From Aurifilum marmelostoma (taxonomy: Eukaryota > Ascomycota > Sordariomycetes > Diaporthales > Cryphonectriaceae): a stretch of 64,000 nucleotides of DNA. The stretch is from positions 248,001-312,000 of the forward strand of contig JAMXSV010000010.1 of NCBI GenBank assembly GCA_027559495.1. Direction: 5' to 3'. The notes beneath the pieces are model-generated. The model worked only from the letters and a program-made list of their open reading frames with translations, made no database searches and was not told where the DNA came from. A program made the translations under genes and the position numbers. Below are positions 12,802 through 24,379 of the stretch, piece by piece (the first letter of the stretch is position 1; every line of letters starts with the position of its first letter).

Positions 12802-14759
12802 TCACGTACCAATTCCCTCAACAGGGACGGGCTCCACGCCGACCAGCTCGGCAGCATGCTTCTCCTTGGTGGCAGCCGGATGCGCCTTGTCGTCACGCAT
12901 AAAGGGGAAGGCCTGGACCTCCCGGATGGCGTAGTTGTCGGTCAGGAACATGACGAGGCGGTCAATGCCCAGGCCCCAGCCGCCGGTGGGGGGCAGGCCG
13001 TACTCGAGGGCGCTGAGGAAGTTCTCGTCGACGGGCTGGGCCTCGTCGTCGCCCTGGGCCTTCTGGCGGGCCTGCTCCTCGAAGCGCAGGCGCTGGTCGA
13101 AGGGGTTGTTCAGCTCGGTGTATGCGTTGGCGATCTCCTTCTTGCAGACAAAGGCCTCGAAGCGCTCGCACAGGCCCTTCTTCTCGCGGTGGTACTTGGC
13201 GAGCGGGGACATCATCTGCGGGTGCTCCATGATGAAGGTCGGGTTGATGCACGTCTCCTCGATGAACTCGCCGACGAGCTTGTCGAGCATGCGGGCGTTG
13301 GTCAGCGGCGGGGGGCAGTCGACGTTCATCTTCTTGAGGATCTTCTTGAGGAACTCGCCGCTGGCCTCGGTGTGCATCTCGTCGTAGGCCGGGAACTTTT
13401 CGCCGCAGACGCGCTCCAACTCGGGCAGCATCTCGACGCGCCGCCAGGGCGCCTCCCAGTTGACGTCGTACGTCTCGCCGTGCTGGTTGGTGAACTTGGT
13501 CTTGTAGCCGCCGGTGAGGGACTTGACCAGGCCGGCCACGAGCTCCTCGGTGATGTTCATGACGTCGTAGACGTCGGCGTACGCCCAGTAGAACTCGACC
13601 GAGGTGAACTCGGGGTTGTGCGTCAGGTCGATGCCCTCGTTGCGGAAGTTCTTGCCCAGCTCAAAGACCTTGCCGAACTGGCCGACGATGAGCATCTTGA
13701 GGAAGAGCTCGGGCGCTATGCGCATGTACATGTCCATGTCGAGGTCGTTGTGGTGTGTTATAAAGGGCAGGGCGGTGGCACCACCCGGGATGGCGGTCAT
13801 CATGGGGGTCTCGACCTCGAGGAAGCGGCGGTCGTTGAAGAAGTCTCTGATGTAGCGGATGATCTTGGAGCGGGTCCACATGGTCTGGCGGGAGGCGTCG
13901 TTGAACAGGAGGTCCAGGTAGCGCTGGCGGAAGCGCTGCTCGTGGTCCTTGAAGCCGTAGTGCTGCGTGGGCAGCATGTGCAGCGAGGGCGCCAGCAGGA
14001 CGACCTCGGAGGCGAAGATGGACAGCTCGCCCTGCTTGCCCTGCTCGATGAGCTTCTTGGGCGCCGTCCGGCCCGGGTAGCCGACAATGCCGACCACGTC
14101 GCCTCTCCGCAGGTGCTCGTGCTGCTTCTCAAAGGGGGTGCTCACGCCCTCTGGCACGTTCTCGGCCTGGCACACAATCTGGATGCTGGTGCCGATGGAG
14201 ATGGTGTCGGCCGAGGTCTTGATGTCGTAGAAGATCAGCTTGCCGAGGGACCTCCGGCCGTAGATCCTGCCGGCGATGCGGAGCTCCTTGGTGCGGTCGA
14301 CATCGCCAGACTTGAGGTGCTCGTAGTCCTTGACGAACTGCTTGTCGTCGTAGGTGACGTGGAACTTGTGCGGGTAAGGGTTCGGCTCGTTGGAGTCGAG
14401 AAGGGCCTTGACGGCCTTGGATCGGTTCTCGTAGTACATGCGAGGGTCCATCTCCTCCTCGTCGTCCTTCTTCTTGGAGGCGGTGGCGGGCTTGGGAGGG
14501 GCAGCGGCCGCCTTCTTGGCCTTCTCCTCCTCCTTCTGTCGCTGCTTCTGGCGTCTCTTGAGCTCTGACTTGGAGACCTGTACATATCCGCCAGACAATA
14601 GCCAGTTAGTTACCAATCAAGCCCATAGCGAGCAGGAAAGCAGCCGCAGCACAGCAGAGCACAACATACCTTCTCGCCCGTCACCTCGTCGAGCTGCAGG
14701 TTCTCAAGCTGCTCGGTAGGCGCCGCAGCAGCCTTGTCAGCAGAAGGTTCGCCAGCCAT
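12802..14759 (-). CDS. KRS1: Cytosolic lysyl-tRNA synthetase
   Basis: Two exons (14759-14670, 14577-12802) give 621 aa. Residues about 30-75 form a Lys/Ala/Gln-rich basic helix, the eukaryotic RNA-binding extension of class IIb synthetases. An OB-fold anticodon-binding domain follows (TKELRIAGRIYGRRSLGKL), then the class II core. Motif 2 is visible in FELGKNFRNEGIDLTHNPEF and motif 3 in GWGLGIDRLVMFLTD. The enzyme charges tRNA-Lys with lysine using ATP. There is no mitochondrial presequence, so this is the cytosolic form. The start at 14759 opens the acidic leader MAGEPSADKAAAAP; the intron sits just before the basic extension. Two six-base G runs inside this gene (12988-12993, 13310-13315) keep the frame, useful as a control for the frameshifts elsewhere. 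Length matches the family. Confidence 0.97.
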
Positions 14760-15310
14760 ATTTGTTTCTGGGTCTTCTGCAGACTGGATTTCAATTGATT
14801 GTTTTGTCTCAGGAGGGATTGTCTGCTGTCAATGGGATGGGGTTTCAATATTCTCGTCTGGTCGGTGTGTGTGTTCTTGTTTTTCCCCCCTTCTCCTAGG
14901 ACACTTGACTCAATAACCAGAGAATGGGCTGCGCGGGGTCTAGCTCAGAAATTTCCCTGGGCCTTTTGAGTCACTATGCTGCGCACCGCGGGGCTTATCG
15001 CTATCGTTTTTCCAGGGGCAGGGGGGCAAGGGTGGGGCTCGCCTTACTGGCTTCTCAGGTGCTCACAGTTGTAAATCCATGGTAAGCAGGCGCCTAGTCC
15101 TACTATAGTATTAGTGAGGCATGCAGTACCCTATAGCGTGTTCCCCTCTGTGCCTCAATGAGCCTTGAAGCTATAGAGATATGAGTGTATATATTCTACA
15201 AACAGGGCGACAATTCAACAGTGCATGACCCTTCTTCAACAAAAAACCCAGCGAGTACCAGCTCATACGATAGGGCCAGAGAAGAACTTTTTTCCTATGG
15301 CCTAGAAGTC
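14760..15310. other. KRS1 promoter region
   Basis: 551 bp between the KRS1 start and the end of the esterase gene. It is pyrimidine-rich near the KRS1 start. No further gene is supported. Confidence 0.5.
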
Positions 15311-16808
15311 TCAACAGACATTAGGACCAGCCACCAACAACTCTGCAACCCGCGCTGCCACCAGCTCGTGCACCGGGTCTGTCGGGTGGAGAGAATTCGA
15401 CCATAGGTACTCATTGGCACGTATGCCACACGCCGGATCAAAGTAATCTGGCTCATGTGTGCCGCTGTAGATGGGAAAAATTACAAAATTTCATCGTTAG
15501 CAAAAAAGGGAGTAAAAATAACCCTGGTCTCTCTCTCTCCTCTTGGGGACCAGCGTTCGCCACTCACTTTTGGTATGCATCACAGAAATCCTCCGTATTC
15601 TTGTACCCACTCGTCTGAGGAAACGCCCCCGGGTTGTCCATGACCGTAGCAAAGTCCGCATACGAATCATACACCCACGCATTAACATCCGGGTGATCGG
15701 CCTTGAGCCCCCTGGCCATGTCCCCCATCAGGCTGTTGAACTGCGCCAGGTCGGCCCCCTCCAGCCTCACCGCCTCCTCGCCCTGGTCCCTCGTGAGCGG
15801 GCTGCGCTCGATGGCAGGGACGTTGAGAAACACAAAGTTGCGCGCCCCGTGCCCGTACAGCGTCCTCACCAGCCCGGCGTACTCCCTAAACACCCGCTGA
15901 TTCACGGCGTCGGTGCCGTCTGGCCCGGCCGGCCCTTTTGCAAACCCACCGTTCACATCGTTGATCCCTATCCAGATGACAAAAAGTGCCTCCTCGGCTG
16001 CCCATTTCGGGGCTCCGGGGGCCTGGCGCTCCGCATAGCCCGGGATAAACTCGTCCTGGACCTGGCCCTTCAGGCTGAGCACACTAGGGAGGTATGGAGG
16101 CACAATGCTCGAGTCCACCGTGGCGCCGCCGTAGGCGAGGTTATAGGTCTGCAGGACGGAGTGGTTGTAGCGAACGGTGAAGTAGTCGATCCAGTTGGGG
16201 CCGTTGGAGGAGGTGCGGCCTGGGTAGGGCGGGTTGCCGAGGGGGTTGGCGGGGGAGGGGTACGGGAGCTGGTTGTACTTGAACTCGGTGGTTGTGTAGC
16301 TGTCCCCGAATGAAAAGACATACTTGATTCCGGTGAAGCCGCTCCACCACTGGCTAGCCGTGCAGGATGATGTGGTGAACGGAGGAGTAGGCTGGTCTAT
16401 GGAGGAGCACCATGCTCCCGCTGCCATGGACAGCAGAGGGCGGACGAGCTTCAGGGTGTGGCCGAGGAGCAGAGATGAGGATCCTGGTGCTGATGAAGAT
16501 GGTGACGACGGCGCAGTAAGTGATATCTGACCAGATTGACGCCCGTATGCCGCTGGGGAAAAGGACGAACGGCAGCAGATATCGAGCAGCCCGCGACAAC
16601 CATGCCGAGCTAGAGGAACCTCAAGGCTTCTTTCATCCGGCCCTTGTTCAATAATATCAAAGTCATCGCCATAGGAACGAGTGGGACTTGCCTGAACCGG
16701 AAGCGAGAGCAGTAGAAAGAAGAGAAGGACGAGTGGAAAGAAGGGACATGTTTTGCTGCCGAGGCCACCGCGCGACTCCGCGCCTGCACCTAGACGGCAA
16801 CGACCCAT
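15311..16808 (-). CDS. Secreted SGNH/GDSL-type esterase (CE16-like)
   Basis: Two exons (16808-15568, 15464-15311) join inside an Asn codon to give 464 aa. A hydrophobic run, FPLVLLFFLLLSLPVQASP, at about residues 23-41 is a signal peptide, so the product should be secreted or wall-bound. SGNH blocks are visible: block I FSFGDSYTTT (nucleophile Ser), a Gly-containing block around NLAYGGATVD, block III WIGINDV (Asn), and the C-terminal SLHPTD (His, in the second exon). The fungal carbohydrate esterase family 16, which removes acetyl groups from plant cell-wall sugars, has this form. About 90 Ser/Pro/Cys-rich residues separate the signal from the catalytic domain. This is longer than usual, so an unspliced intron or a downstream start (ATG at about 16429) is possible. 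Catalytic assignment is by motif only. Confidence 0.85.
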
Positions 16809-17927
16809 GGGAAACGGAAGAAGAGCGATAGTCCTCGGAAGCTATGTACAGTACAGAGGTAAGAAAGGCAATTGACCTCGTCAAATCAAGGAGTCAGAGG
16901 TCGGGATTCTGAACTCAAAAAATAAGTAGACTTTCTCGAGAGGAGTCAATTGGTGAGTGGCGTATATGAGGCTGTTGATAACTGTCGCTGCTCTCAAGTT
17001 TTAATAACTCGTTTCCTTCATTGGGCAAAAAGGACAGTGCCTGCTCGGACTCTAGATTCTCAGGGTGGTTGGTATGAGTGTATAAAAAGGGGCGTCTGTC
17101 ACATGGGATGGATGTGTGAGGGAGGTCGGGGAGGTGGCATCCTTGGCCCAAACAAGTGTAGCGAAGATCATGCGTCTCCAACTACTGCACTACTGTAGCA
17201 GCAGTCAAGGACTCTCTCTTCTTATTCACGCTATAGTGTGAGACAGAGGCAGCGGCTCTTTTCCTGTGGCAGTATGTTTCCAAACCACGACACAGCTCCG
17301 TCTTTGATTTTACTTTTTGTTCCTGCCCCTTCTTTTTTCCTTCTGAAGTATTATATATATATCACCTGAGCACATTTATTGGAACAACCCATATTTATCA
17401 TTTTTATTCATCAGTCATCACACTGCTAAGCCTGACCACAAGCATCCCAAGGACCCACCCTCTCGCAATTGCTGATTCTATTCAAATTCGTAGATGTAGG
17501 AAAGGGCCAAAAATATTGTCATGTCGTCGTGAGAGCTCCACGATAATCAGGAAACGGAACCCCAAACAAGAAACTGCCATAGATAATAGGTAGCGTGTGT
17601 GTGCAGAATTGAAAACCAGAGATATAAACCCTCCCCCCTATCCTGTGTTGTCCAACTTCCCTCAAGAGATATCATGATTAAAGTTTGTTGTCGGTCTCTC
17701 CCCCATGTGCCAAACGCCTAAGACACTAGTTTTTGGACAGGCAAAAGTCCTTCTCAGGTCAGAGTGGCCAGCATAGCCCTGACGAGACCGGGTGGAGGAC
17801 CTGTAAGAAGGAGAAGAATCATTGTCAGCTGAGCGAGTTCCCTCCTTGACGTTGGGTCGAGACGATAGCCAGGAGACGGAAAGCATGTGATCTTGTGGGG
17901 AGTGGAAGGGCGACGCGCACCGCACCT
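16809..17927. other. Esterase promoter and 3' side of the DUF8035-like gene
   Basis: 1.1 kb without a supportable gene. It contains an AT-rich TATATATAT patch near 17350 and mixed-composition sequence. Confidence 0.5.
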
Positions 17928-19640
17928 TTAACGATACTTCGGCACGCTGATGGACATCCTACCTTTCTTGTCCTTCTCAATGCGCACCCCGCGCCGCGGC
18001 TCTTCGATCTTCTCCACCTCCTCCTCGTAGAGCACCAGCTCGCCGCTGCTGAGCCGCTCCGCCTTGATAAGCTCGCGCTCGCCCTCGCGGTGGCGTCTCT
18101 TCTCGAGCTGCTGCTGCAGGTCCCTGATCTCAGAGCGGATCTCCCGCTGCGACCGAGATCGGGACCGAGAGCGGTGTCGTTCCGACTTGACGATGGCCAG
18201 GGGCCCGACTGGAATCTCGTCCGAAATCTCCTCGTGCCGCCGGACATCCACGATATAAGGGGTGGCTGAAGTGGACGTGGTGCCAGACGCGCTGGTCGTG
18301 TAGGACCGGGCGGGAGATACATCGCGGATCACAGTCCTCTTTTCCATAAACTCGACAGGGCCCGGCGGTGGCGGCGGAGGAGCATTCACAAAGACCGGTG
18401 GTGGTGGTGGCGGCTGGTGTTGAGCGATGGGGGGAGGCGGCAGTGCCATCGGGGGCGGGCGCTGGGATGCCACATCGATGATGGTCTCTTCCCTCCTCTC
18501 CTCGATGATATTGCCGGCTTCGGACCGGGCAGCATTGACCTCGAGCTCGCCTGTGGTTGATTGATTCATGTTAGCCAAAGGGAAACGTAAACATGAATGC
18601 GGGCTGGCAACAAGTACCGGCACCCGGCTTTAGGGGGGAGTGGCTTACTCTTCTTGTAGTCCTCGCTCAATTTGAGCAGGTCGTCGATGTTTTCCTGGCC
18701 CAGGGCCTTCAAGACGACAACGGTGTTGCCCTGCAATTTTCCTCTGTTAGCAAGCGGACCAAAAGAACCAGGGTTCGAAGTGGTCATGGAACTTACCTCC
18801 TCGACAAACGGATAGCCTAGGTCAATGAGAGCGCGCTTGGAGACCAGACGGGCTGGGACACGAGTCTTGCCCTTCTTGGGGTACTCGCTCTTGACAGTAA
18901 CGGTGGTGCCACCGCTGCTGCTGCCGGAGCTGCTCGTGGTGGTGGAGGAGCGAGAGCTGCTGCGCACGGTACTAGCACGGTGGCTGCGGCTGCGGCTGGA
19001 CCTGGCCGAGGGACTGTGGTCCCTCTTCTTGGTGCGGATGATCTCCCTCTCGCGGATACGCTCGGGGTAGGACCGGTATTCGTCGTCGCCGTAAAAGTCG
19101 GGGTCGCTCACGCGAATGTCGTCGTACCCTTCATAGCCTCGCGGAGGAGGTAGGGCACGGCTGCGTGGAAGCGGGATGGGCTCATAGGGCCGGGGCCTGA
19201 ACTCCTCGCGGCGTGCAGGGGGGGCCATATCTCTCCTCCTCGTGATGGAAACCTCTCCGCCTGTCGAAGGTGTCGAGGCTGGACTGGCGGCGCAGGAACG
19301 AGGGCCTGTTGGGCGGGGAGGGGCTGCGACGCCTCTCGCGCTCGATGACCACGCGGCGGTCGCGCTCGAGCTCAGGCGGAGGCGAGCGGTGGCGGGCAGA
19401 GCGAGGCTCATCGTCATAGTAGACCCGACGAGAGTCACGGATGACGATATCGTCCTCGATAGGACGACTGTACCTGCGCTCGTAGCGCTCGTCGGCGGAG
19501 TGTTCTCTGTACCTCGAGGCGGAAGAGCCGCCATGGTAGTAGCGGTCGTCCTCCTCGTAGCGGATCCGCTCGTCGCCGTAGCGATCACGGTCGCGCTCGT
19601 ACATGAATCGCTCGCGGTCCCAGGTGTTGCGTGACGACAT
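17928..19640 (-). CDS. Arginine-rich DUF8035-like protein; +1 frameshift in a G7 run
   Basis: Three exons (19640-18797, 18730-18649, 18550-17928) total 1549 nt, one more than a multiple of three. The frame changes inside seven G on the plus strand (19218-19224); without one of them the product is 515 aa. Visible features: an Arg/Asp/Glu/Tyr-rich N-terminus with repeated RDRD/RYE groups; a middle globular part containing VPARLVSKRALIDLGYPFVE and TVVVLKALGQENIDDLLKL; a Pro-rich stretch (about residues 360-395); an Arg/Ser helix; and the C-terminal VRIEKDKKGRMSISVPK. I recognise this layout as a widespread Pezizomycotina family carrying DUF8035, function unknown. The RS-like composition suggests an RNA-related or nuclear role, which is inference. 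The start was chosen as the ATG opening MSSRNTWDRERF, the usual family start; an in-frame site 51 nt upstream is less likely. Confidence 0.82.
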
Positions 19641-22600
19641 GGTTGCGGGGGAGAAGCGGGCGAGAAACGGTTCGGGACGGGTAGCGGTCAACGGTCAGCG
19701 GCAGGACTTGTTAGAGGCAAGCTGGTTGGGAGACCGGCCGTGCCAAAGCGTGGTGGGCCTCTGCGAGGACGTATAGTAAATATAGTGCGGGCGATTAGCA
19801 CTGAAATCTCTCCAAGAGAAAGGGAGAGAGTCGAGTGATGCCCAGAGAAGGGAGGAGGAGGACAATCTTGCTATGGTGCAAGTTGCCTTTCTGAAAGACT
19901 GGCAGGAAACTTGATCGGTCTCAAGACACACACAGTACGAAGCTGAGTCCTATGTCTCCTGTCTTATCTCCTTTATTTTATTTTATTTTGACAGGGAAGA
20001 GAGAGAGTTGTCGAGGTTGGAGGACATGGGAAGAAGATAAAGTGTGCGGTGGTGAAAGTTGGCGGGAGAAATGGAACGGATCCGAGAGTTGGCGCAGATG
20101 ACGACAGAAAATGGAGGGGCCGGCCTGGTGGTCCCTTTTTTTGCTGGTCCCTCTTTCCCTCTGCTGCGGCAGCTTCTGGGCTGGTCTCTGAGCAGGGGTT
20201 GTTCTCGTGGCTCGCCCTCGGATTGGCCGATGGGGAGTGGACGTGGTCGTAGCTTGTCACGGTGCTTGGGGGAGTGGGCAAGCAGGAGACTAAGTGGCAG
20301 GCTGCAGGTGAGCTGGCCTAGTGGGCAAGTGATGACCACAACCTGAGACCTTTGACACCTAATCAGACCCCTCCCGCATGCGCGTGGCTCTACCACCCTC
20401 GTGTTGCTGCTCGAGAGTCGTGGACGAATTGATCGACACCTTGCTCCGAGTTCCAGAACCTCGAAAAAAAAAGAGGGCCTGGTCTGGAAAGCTCCTCCTG
20501 CTCCTCTTTTTCCTTCTCTCCTCCTGCGGGAGTCCGAACGAGGAGTGAGGTGGTGGGGCTCGTCGTCCTCTGAGAACTATTCCTGTGGTCTGACGAGGTT
20601 TATTTATATGGGGATGGGATGCAGGTCGCCCAAGCAGGCCGGCGGGAGCAGAACTGCCGGAAGGGTCTGTCTGTCTGAATAGGAGAGGAACACAACTGAA
20701 TCGTATATGCCCCTCTGGGCTAGGTGACGCTGTTTTGTTCGTCGTTGTTGCTGTTGTTGTCGGATGTCGTGTTACTACGGAGTCGTTCCGTTGCCTCGAG
20801 ACACAGACGAAAAAAAGAGCGCGAGACAGTCCAGGTCAGATGAGAGGAGAGCTTGGACAGGCGGTAGAATCAGCAACCTGGAGGCCAGTCTCAAGAATGA
20901 CTGATTGGTCCGGTCAGAAGACAGGACGGGTGAGGAGATGGATGATGCAGGAGGAGGGAGGGGAGGGGGGGTCACAAGAATGGAAGCCCACGCGCAGGGG
21001 TGAGTTCATGCGCTGGCTGCAAGTGATCTTGGACGGGATGCCGCAGTTAGTAGGCAGTTAACGTGCAGCACTCACCGTGTTTGTTGTTACTTGTAGTAAG
21101 TACTAAGTAAGCGATTTTGGGGTCGATTACCTGGCCTGGTTGGGGGCAGAGTCTCGGAAGGAAGAAGAGAAAAAGGTCAAAGTCATCATCTTACTTCACA
21201 ACGAGGAGGGGCAGGAGCAGCAGTATACACACACACAATACATTCTCGTTGCCAGAAAATCTCTAAATCTGGGGGGCTGGACTGATATTGCCGAGTCGTT
21301 GGGCACTTGTCATACTGACTTGACGGCAGTACTACTACTGTACTATGTGGATAGCAGCGTGCTGGACCAGTACAACGTATCGTGGCGCTATCAGAAGACA
21401 GGTGGGTTTGGGCGGGCCAGCGCAAGGGCAGACCATGGCCCTTCACGGCAGTACCCAGCGTTGGGAGCACTGCCGGACACGACAGGGAGAGCCCAGCCAG
21501 GTGAGTCAGAGCATGGAGGAGTTCGCACCTTGTTAGTGTTTTGCACCCAATCTACACATATCTCACTAACATCCGCCCTCAACTCCGGGTACCTGACGAC
21601 CTCTTAGCATGCGCAGGCATCTCCTGGTCTCAAACATCACACAAGCCACCCGAGCAGGGCAGTGCCCATGCCACTCAGGCTCTTGTTCGCTGCCTGCTGA
21701 TCTTCGCCTGCCCTTCGACGCCCAACGACACCGCCTGCTGTCTCTATTTCTTCTCTTTCAATCTAGACACGGCAGTATGGTTGCCCTTGTTCAATCTCGA
21801 CGAGTACTGGGAGGACCACTTTTTAGGGCTGCAATTGTCTGACTTGGGCACGACTCACCGACGTCGCATCCTGTGTCCCACCACCTCGATCGTCCCCTTC
21901 TCTGGTAATATCCAGTTCTATCTAGTGATTCTTTTATCCCGAGGAGGAGAAGTTGCAGGAATTTCACGATGTGCGTGTGGAAACAGAGTCCAGAAGTGTT
22001 CCGAACTTGGGGTCAGTCTCGTCATCGTCCACGAGGACTTCTCACTCATCGTCAGGTCTTCACGGGCTCGACTTCAGAAAATATACAGACACCCTACTCA
22101 ACATTTTCTCTCTCTACCTCTGCCACTGCAGATGGGTGGCAAGTTGGGCTCTCATCTAAGTAAACAAACCCCTTCTTCCACTCCCTTCCGTTGCATCTAC
22201 ATCTGCATGTTCTTCGCATCGCCACCCTCCCTCATGTCTCATGACGTCGTCCTGCCTCAACATCTCCCGAGCCCGCAGTTGCCCGAACCTGGCTGGCTGG
22301 CTCGTCCTTTTCCCCCCCTCCTCGGGGTCCAATGGCGTTCCTATAGCTCAGCGAATTATCGACGCTTGGGGGGGGGGGGGTCGTCAGTGCCACCACCACT
22401 CGGGAGCGCAGTTCTCTTTACCGCTCATCAGTCCATCATGATTTGCCAATGGGACGGCAGATCAGGAGCTTATTTTTTTCTTTTCTGATCGACTGTTGGG
22501 CTGTCATGAACGGAAAGCGAGATTCCGACGGGCGTTCTCAACTTGTCGAGTGTCTACTACACGCCTACGAACCGGCAGAGTCTTGCTAGGCCCAGAGTAT

Positions 22601-22851
22601 CACAACTTGGTGTCTTGAATTCACTCCCTGTGCTTTTGTGGTACTACCTGTGATGCTGTGCCCTGCGGAGCGACCGAGGGCACTGCATATTCCATCATGG
22701 AGAAACGTTGCCTCCAGAACCAGGGCCCATCATCCATCTGTAGTTCTTTGGAGTTGGTTTCGTGTTTTTGATATAAACGGATCTTGAATAGCCACCATGT
22801 CTGAATCCTGTCTCATTTTTTACGTGCTCAACAGTCTCCCTCGGTTTTTTT

Positions 22852-22882
<31 letters not shown>

Positions 22883-22895
22883 GTTCTTTTTGCTC
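19641..22895. other. Gene-poor stretch, 3.2 kb
   Basis: Promoter side of the DUF8035-like gene plus unassigned DNA. The largest plus-strand open frame (to 22488) has no coding character overall. A short piece around 21940-22090 reads protein-like (see findings). Other contents: GTAGTAAGTACT-type motifs near 21095 and 21327, G13 at 22368-22380 and T29 at 22854-22882. Confidence 0.5.
22854..22882. repeat. T29 mononucleotide tract
   Basis: Twenty-nine consecutive T, just downstream of the SET gene; poly-A on that gene's sense strand. Confidence 0.95.
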
Positions 22896-24379
22896 TCATG
22901 TCTCTTTCCCCTGCTGAATCCCTCCGATTGTAAAGTCACGATACCGTCTCTATGAGGCTTGTGACTACCATGGACGTCGCAACTCACCGTTACGCACTTT
23001 CTGGAGCTTTACGAATCGCTCGTCGGCGCGGAAGAAATCGGGGTGGTCGGGTCCCTTCATGACCAGCTGCAGCTGGGTCTCCAGTGCACTGTAGTGGATG
23101 GATTTGTTGATGTCGCCGAGACGCTCATAAAGGAAGCAGCACATGCGATATCTATTCGGGTTCGTGGTCAGTATCAACCTTTGATATGGTTTCCCTCTTC
23201 TTCTTTCCATTCTTTTCCTCCCCTCTCTCCACGGAACTTCCTTTGCGTTTCTTATTGGAGAAAGTGGGATGACATACGATTCGGCGAGGACCTTGTGCTC
23301 TGCGTCCACGAGGGGATGCTTCAGGATGGCGATGGCGTTGTTGGTCATGATGAGAGCCTCGCTCGCGTCGGCGGCCACCCTCAGTTCGCGCTGGGGCCCG
23401 TTGGGGTCATACAAGGACGGGAAGAGGTAGTAGAAGGCGCCCCAGTACTGGGTGTCCAGCTCGAGCTGCAGCTCGTCGGTGCCGTCGTCCTGGCAGAGGC
23501 GGCAGACGCACTCGAAGATGCCGTCGTGGCGCCACAGCTCGTCGCAGCGCTCCTCCTTGGTGCGGCGCAGGACCTCGCCGTAGGGGATGAAGATCTGCTC
23601 GCCGGCCTGGATGTCGCGCAGGGCGTGCACCGTCAGGTGGTGGGCGTCGGTGTTGTAGTCGCGCCACGCGTTGGGCGCGCACGAGTGGTTGATGCGGGCC
23701 TGCACGGGGTACATGCCGTCGATGGCGCCCGGGTACAGCGTCGGGTCCGGGTGGAACAGGCACAGCATCCAGATGGCGTACAGCCTCGCGAAGCGCAGCA
23801 CGTTGTGCTCGAGGACCTCGCCCTGCAGCCCGCCCCCGCCCAGCGTCGGGTTGACCTTCTCGACGAGGAAGCGCCGGATCACGTTGCGCAGGTTCTCGTT
23901 CTGGTACACGCCCAGGTTGTTGGGCAGCGTCTCCATGGCGTGCATCCTGCCCGTCATCAGGCCCTGCCGCAGCAGCTCGCGGCAGAAGCGCATGATGCGC
24001 TTGGTGAGCCTGGGCACGTCGCTGCCCTTGCTGCCCTCGATACTGTCGTCATAGTCGGGGTCTGTCTCGCGCACGACGGGCTGCCCTGGGTAGCGTGTGT
24101 CGTACGAGGAGCGGAAGACGAAGACGGGAGTCTCTTCGATGATGCGCGTGCCTTTGTGGATGGTGCGTGTGGCAAACATTCCCCAGCCCATGTGGCCAGC
24201 CGGGCCGAGCCTTGTGAGACTCTCATGGGCAGCTGGTGTGATCAACACGCACGCGTATGTGTTAGTTGAAACAACGCATGCAAATACCAGATAGTTGCAT
24301 CGACGAAGGACAAGAGGAAAAGGCTTGACTCACACGGCTGTCCACCTGGGTTGTGAAGGTGCCTGTGGTTGCGGTTCAT
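22896..24379 (-). CDS. SET-domain protein (putative lysine methyltransferase)
   Basis: Three exons are clear: 24379-24334, 24232-23278 and 23151-22988, about 388 aa. A last small exon is needed because the third ends in a good donor after KVRN; an AG about 60 nt downstream would add a short tail ending at 22896, but this is uncertain. The SET fold is readable: GHMGWGMFATRTIHKGTRI at the start, a long insertion with helices, ARINHSCAPNA (AdoMet-pocket NHS motif), GEQIFIPYGEV (catalytic Tyr), then the Cys-rich post-SET FECVCRLCQDD. There is no MYND finger, so it fits the fungal SET5/SMYD-like group without MYND. A C-terminal helical region follows. The start was chosen because only the frame beginning MNRNHRH splices into the SET frame. 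The substrate is unknown. It is divergent from the carboxylesterase. Confidence 0.85.

Noticed and set aside
12856..14568. 570-codon open frame on the plus strand
   Set aside because: Antisense shadow of KRS1 caused by GC-rich third positions; Val/Leu/Glu/Asp-rich with no motifs.
17340..17360. TATATATAT patch as promoter of an unseen gene
   Set aside because: No open reading frame starts within reach on either strand; simply AT-rich spacer.
21541..22488. 315-codon open frame on the plus strand
   Set aside because: No domain, no consistent codon use and internal splice-like CT tracts; only the short part around 21940-22140 was kept as a weak observation.
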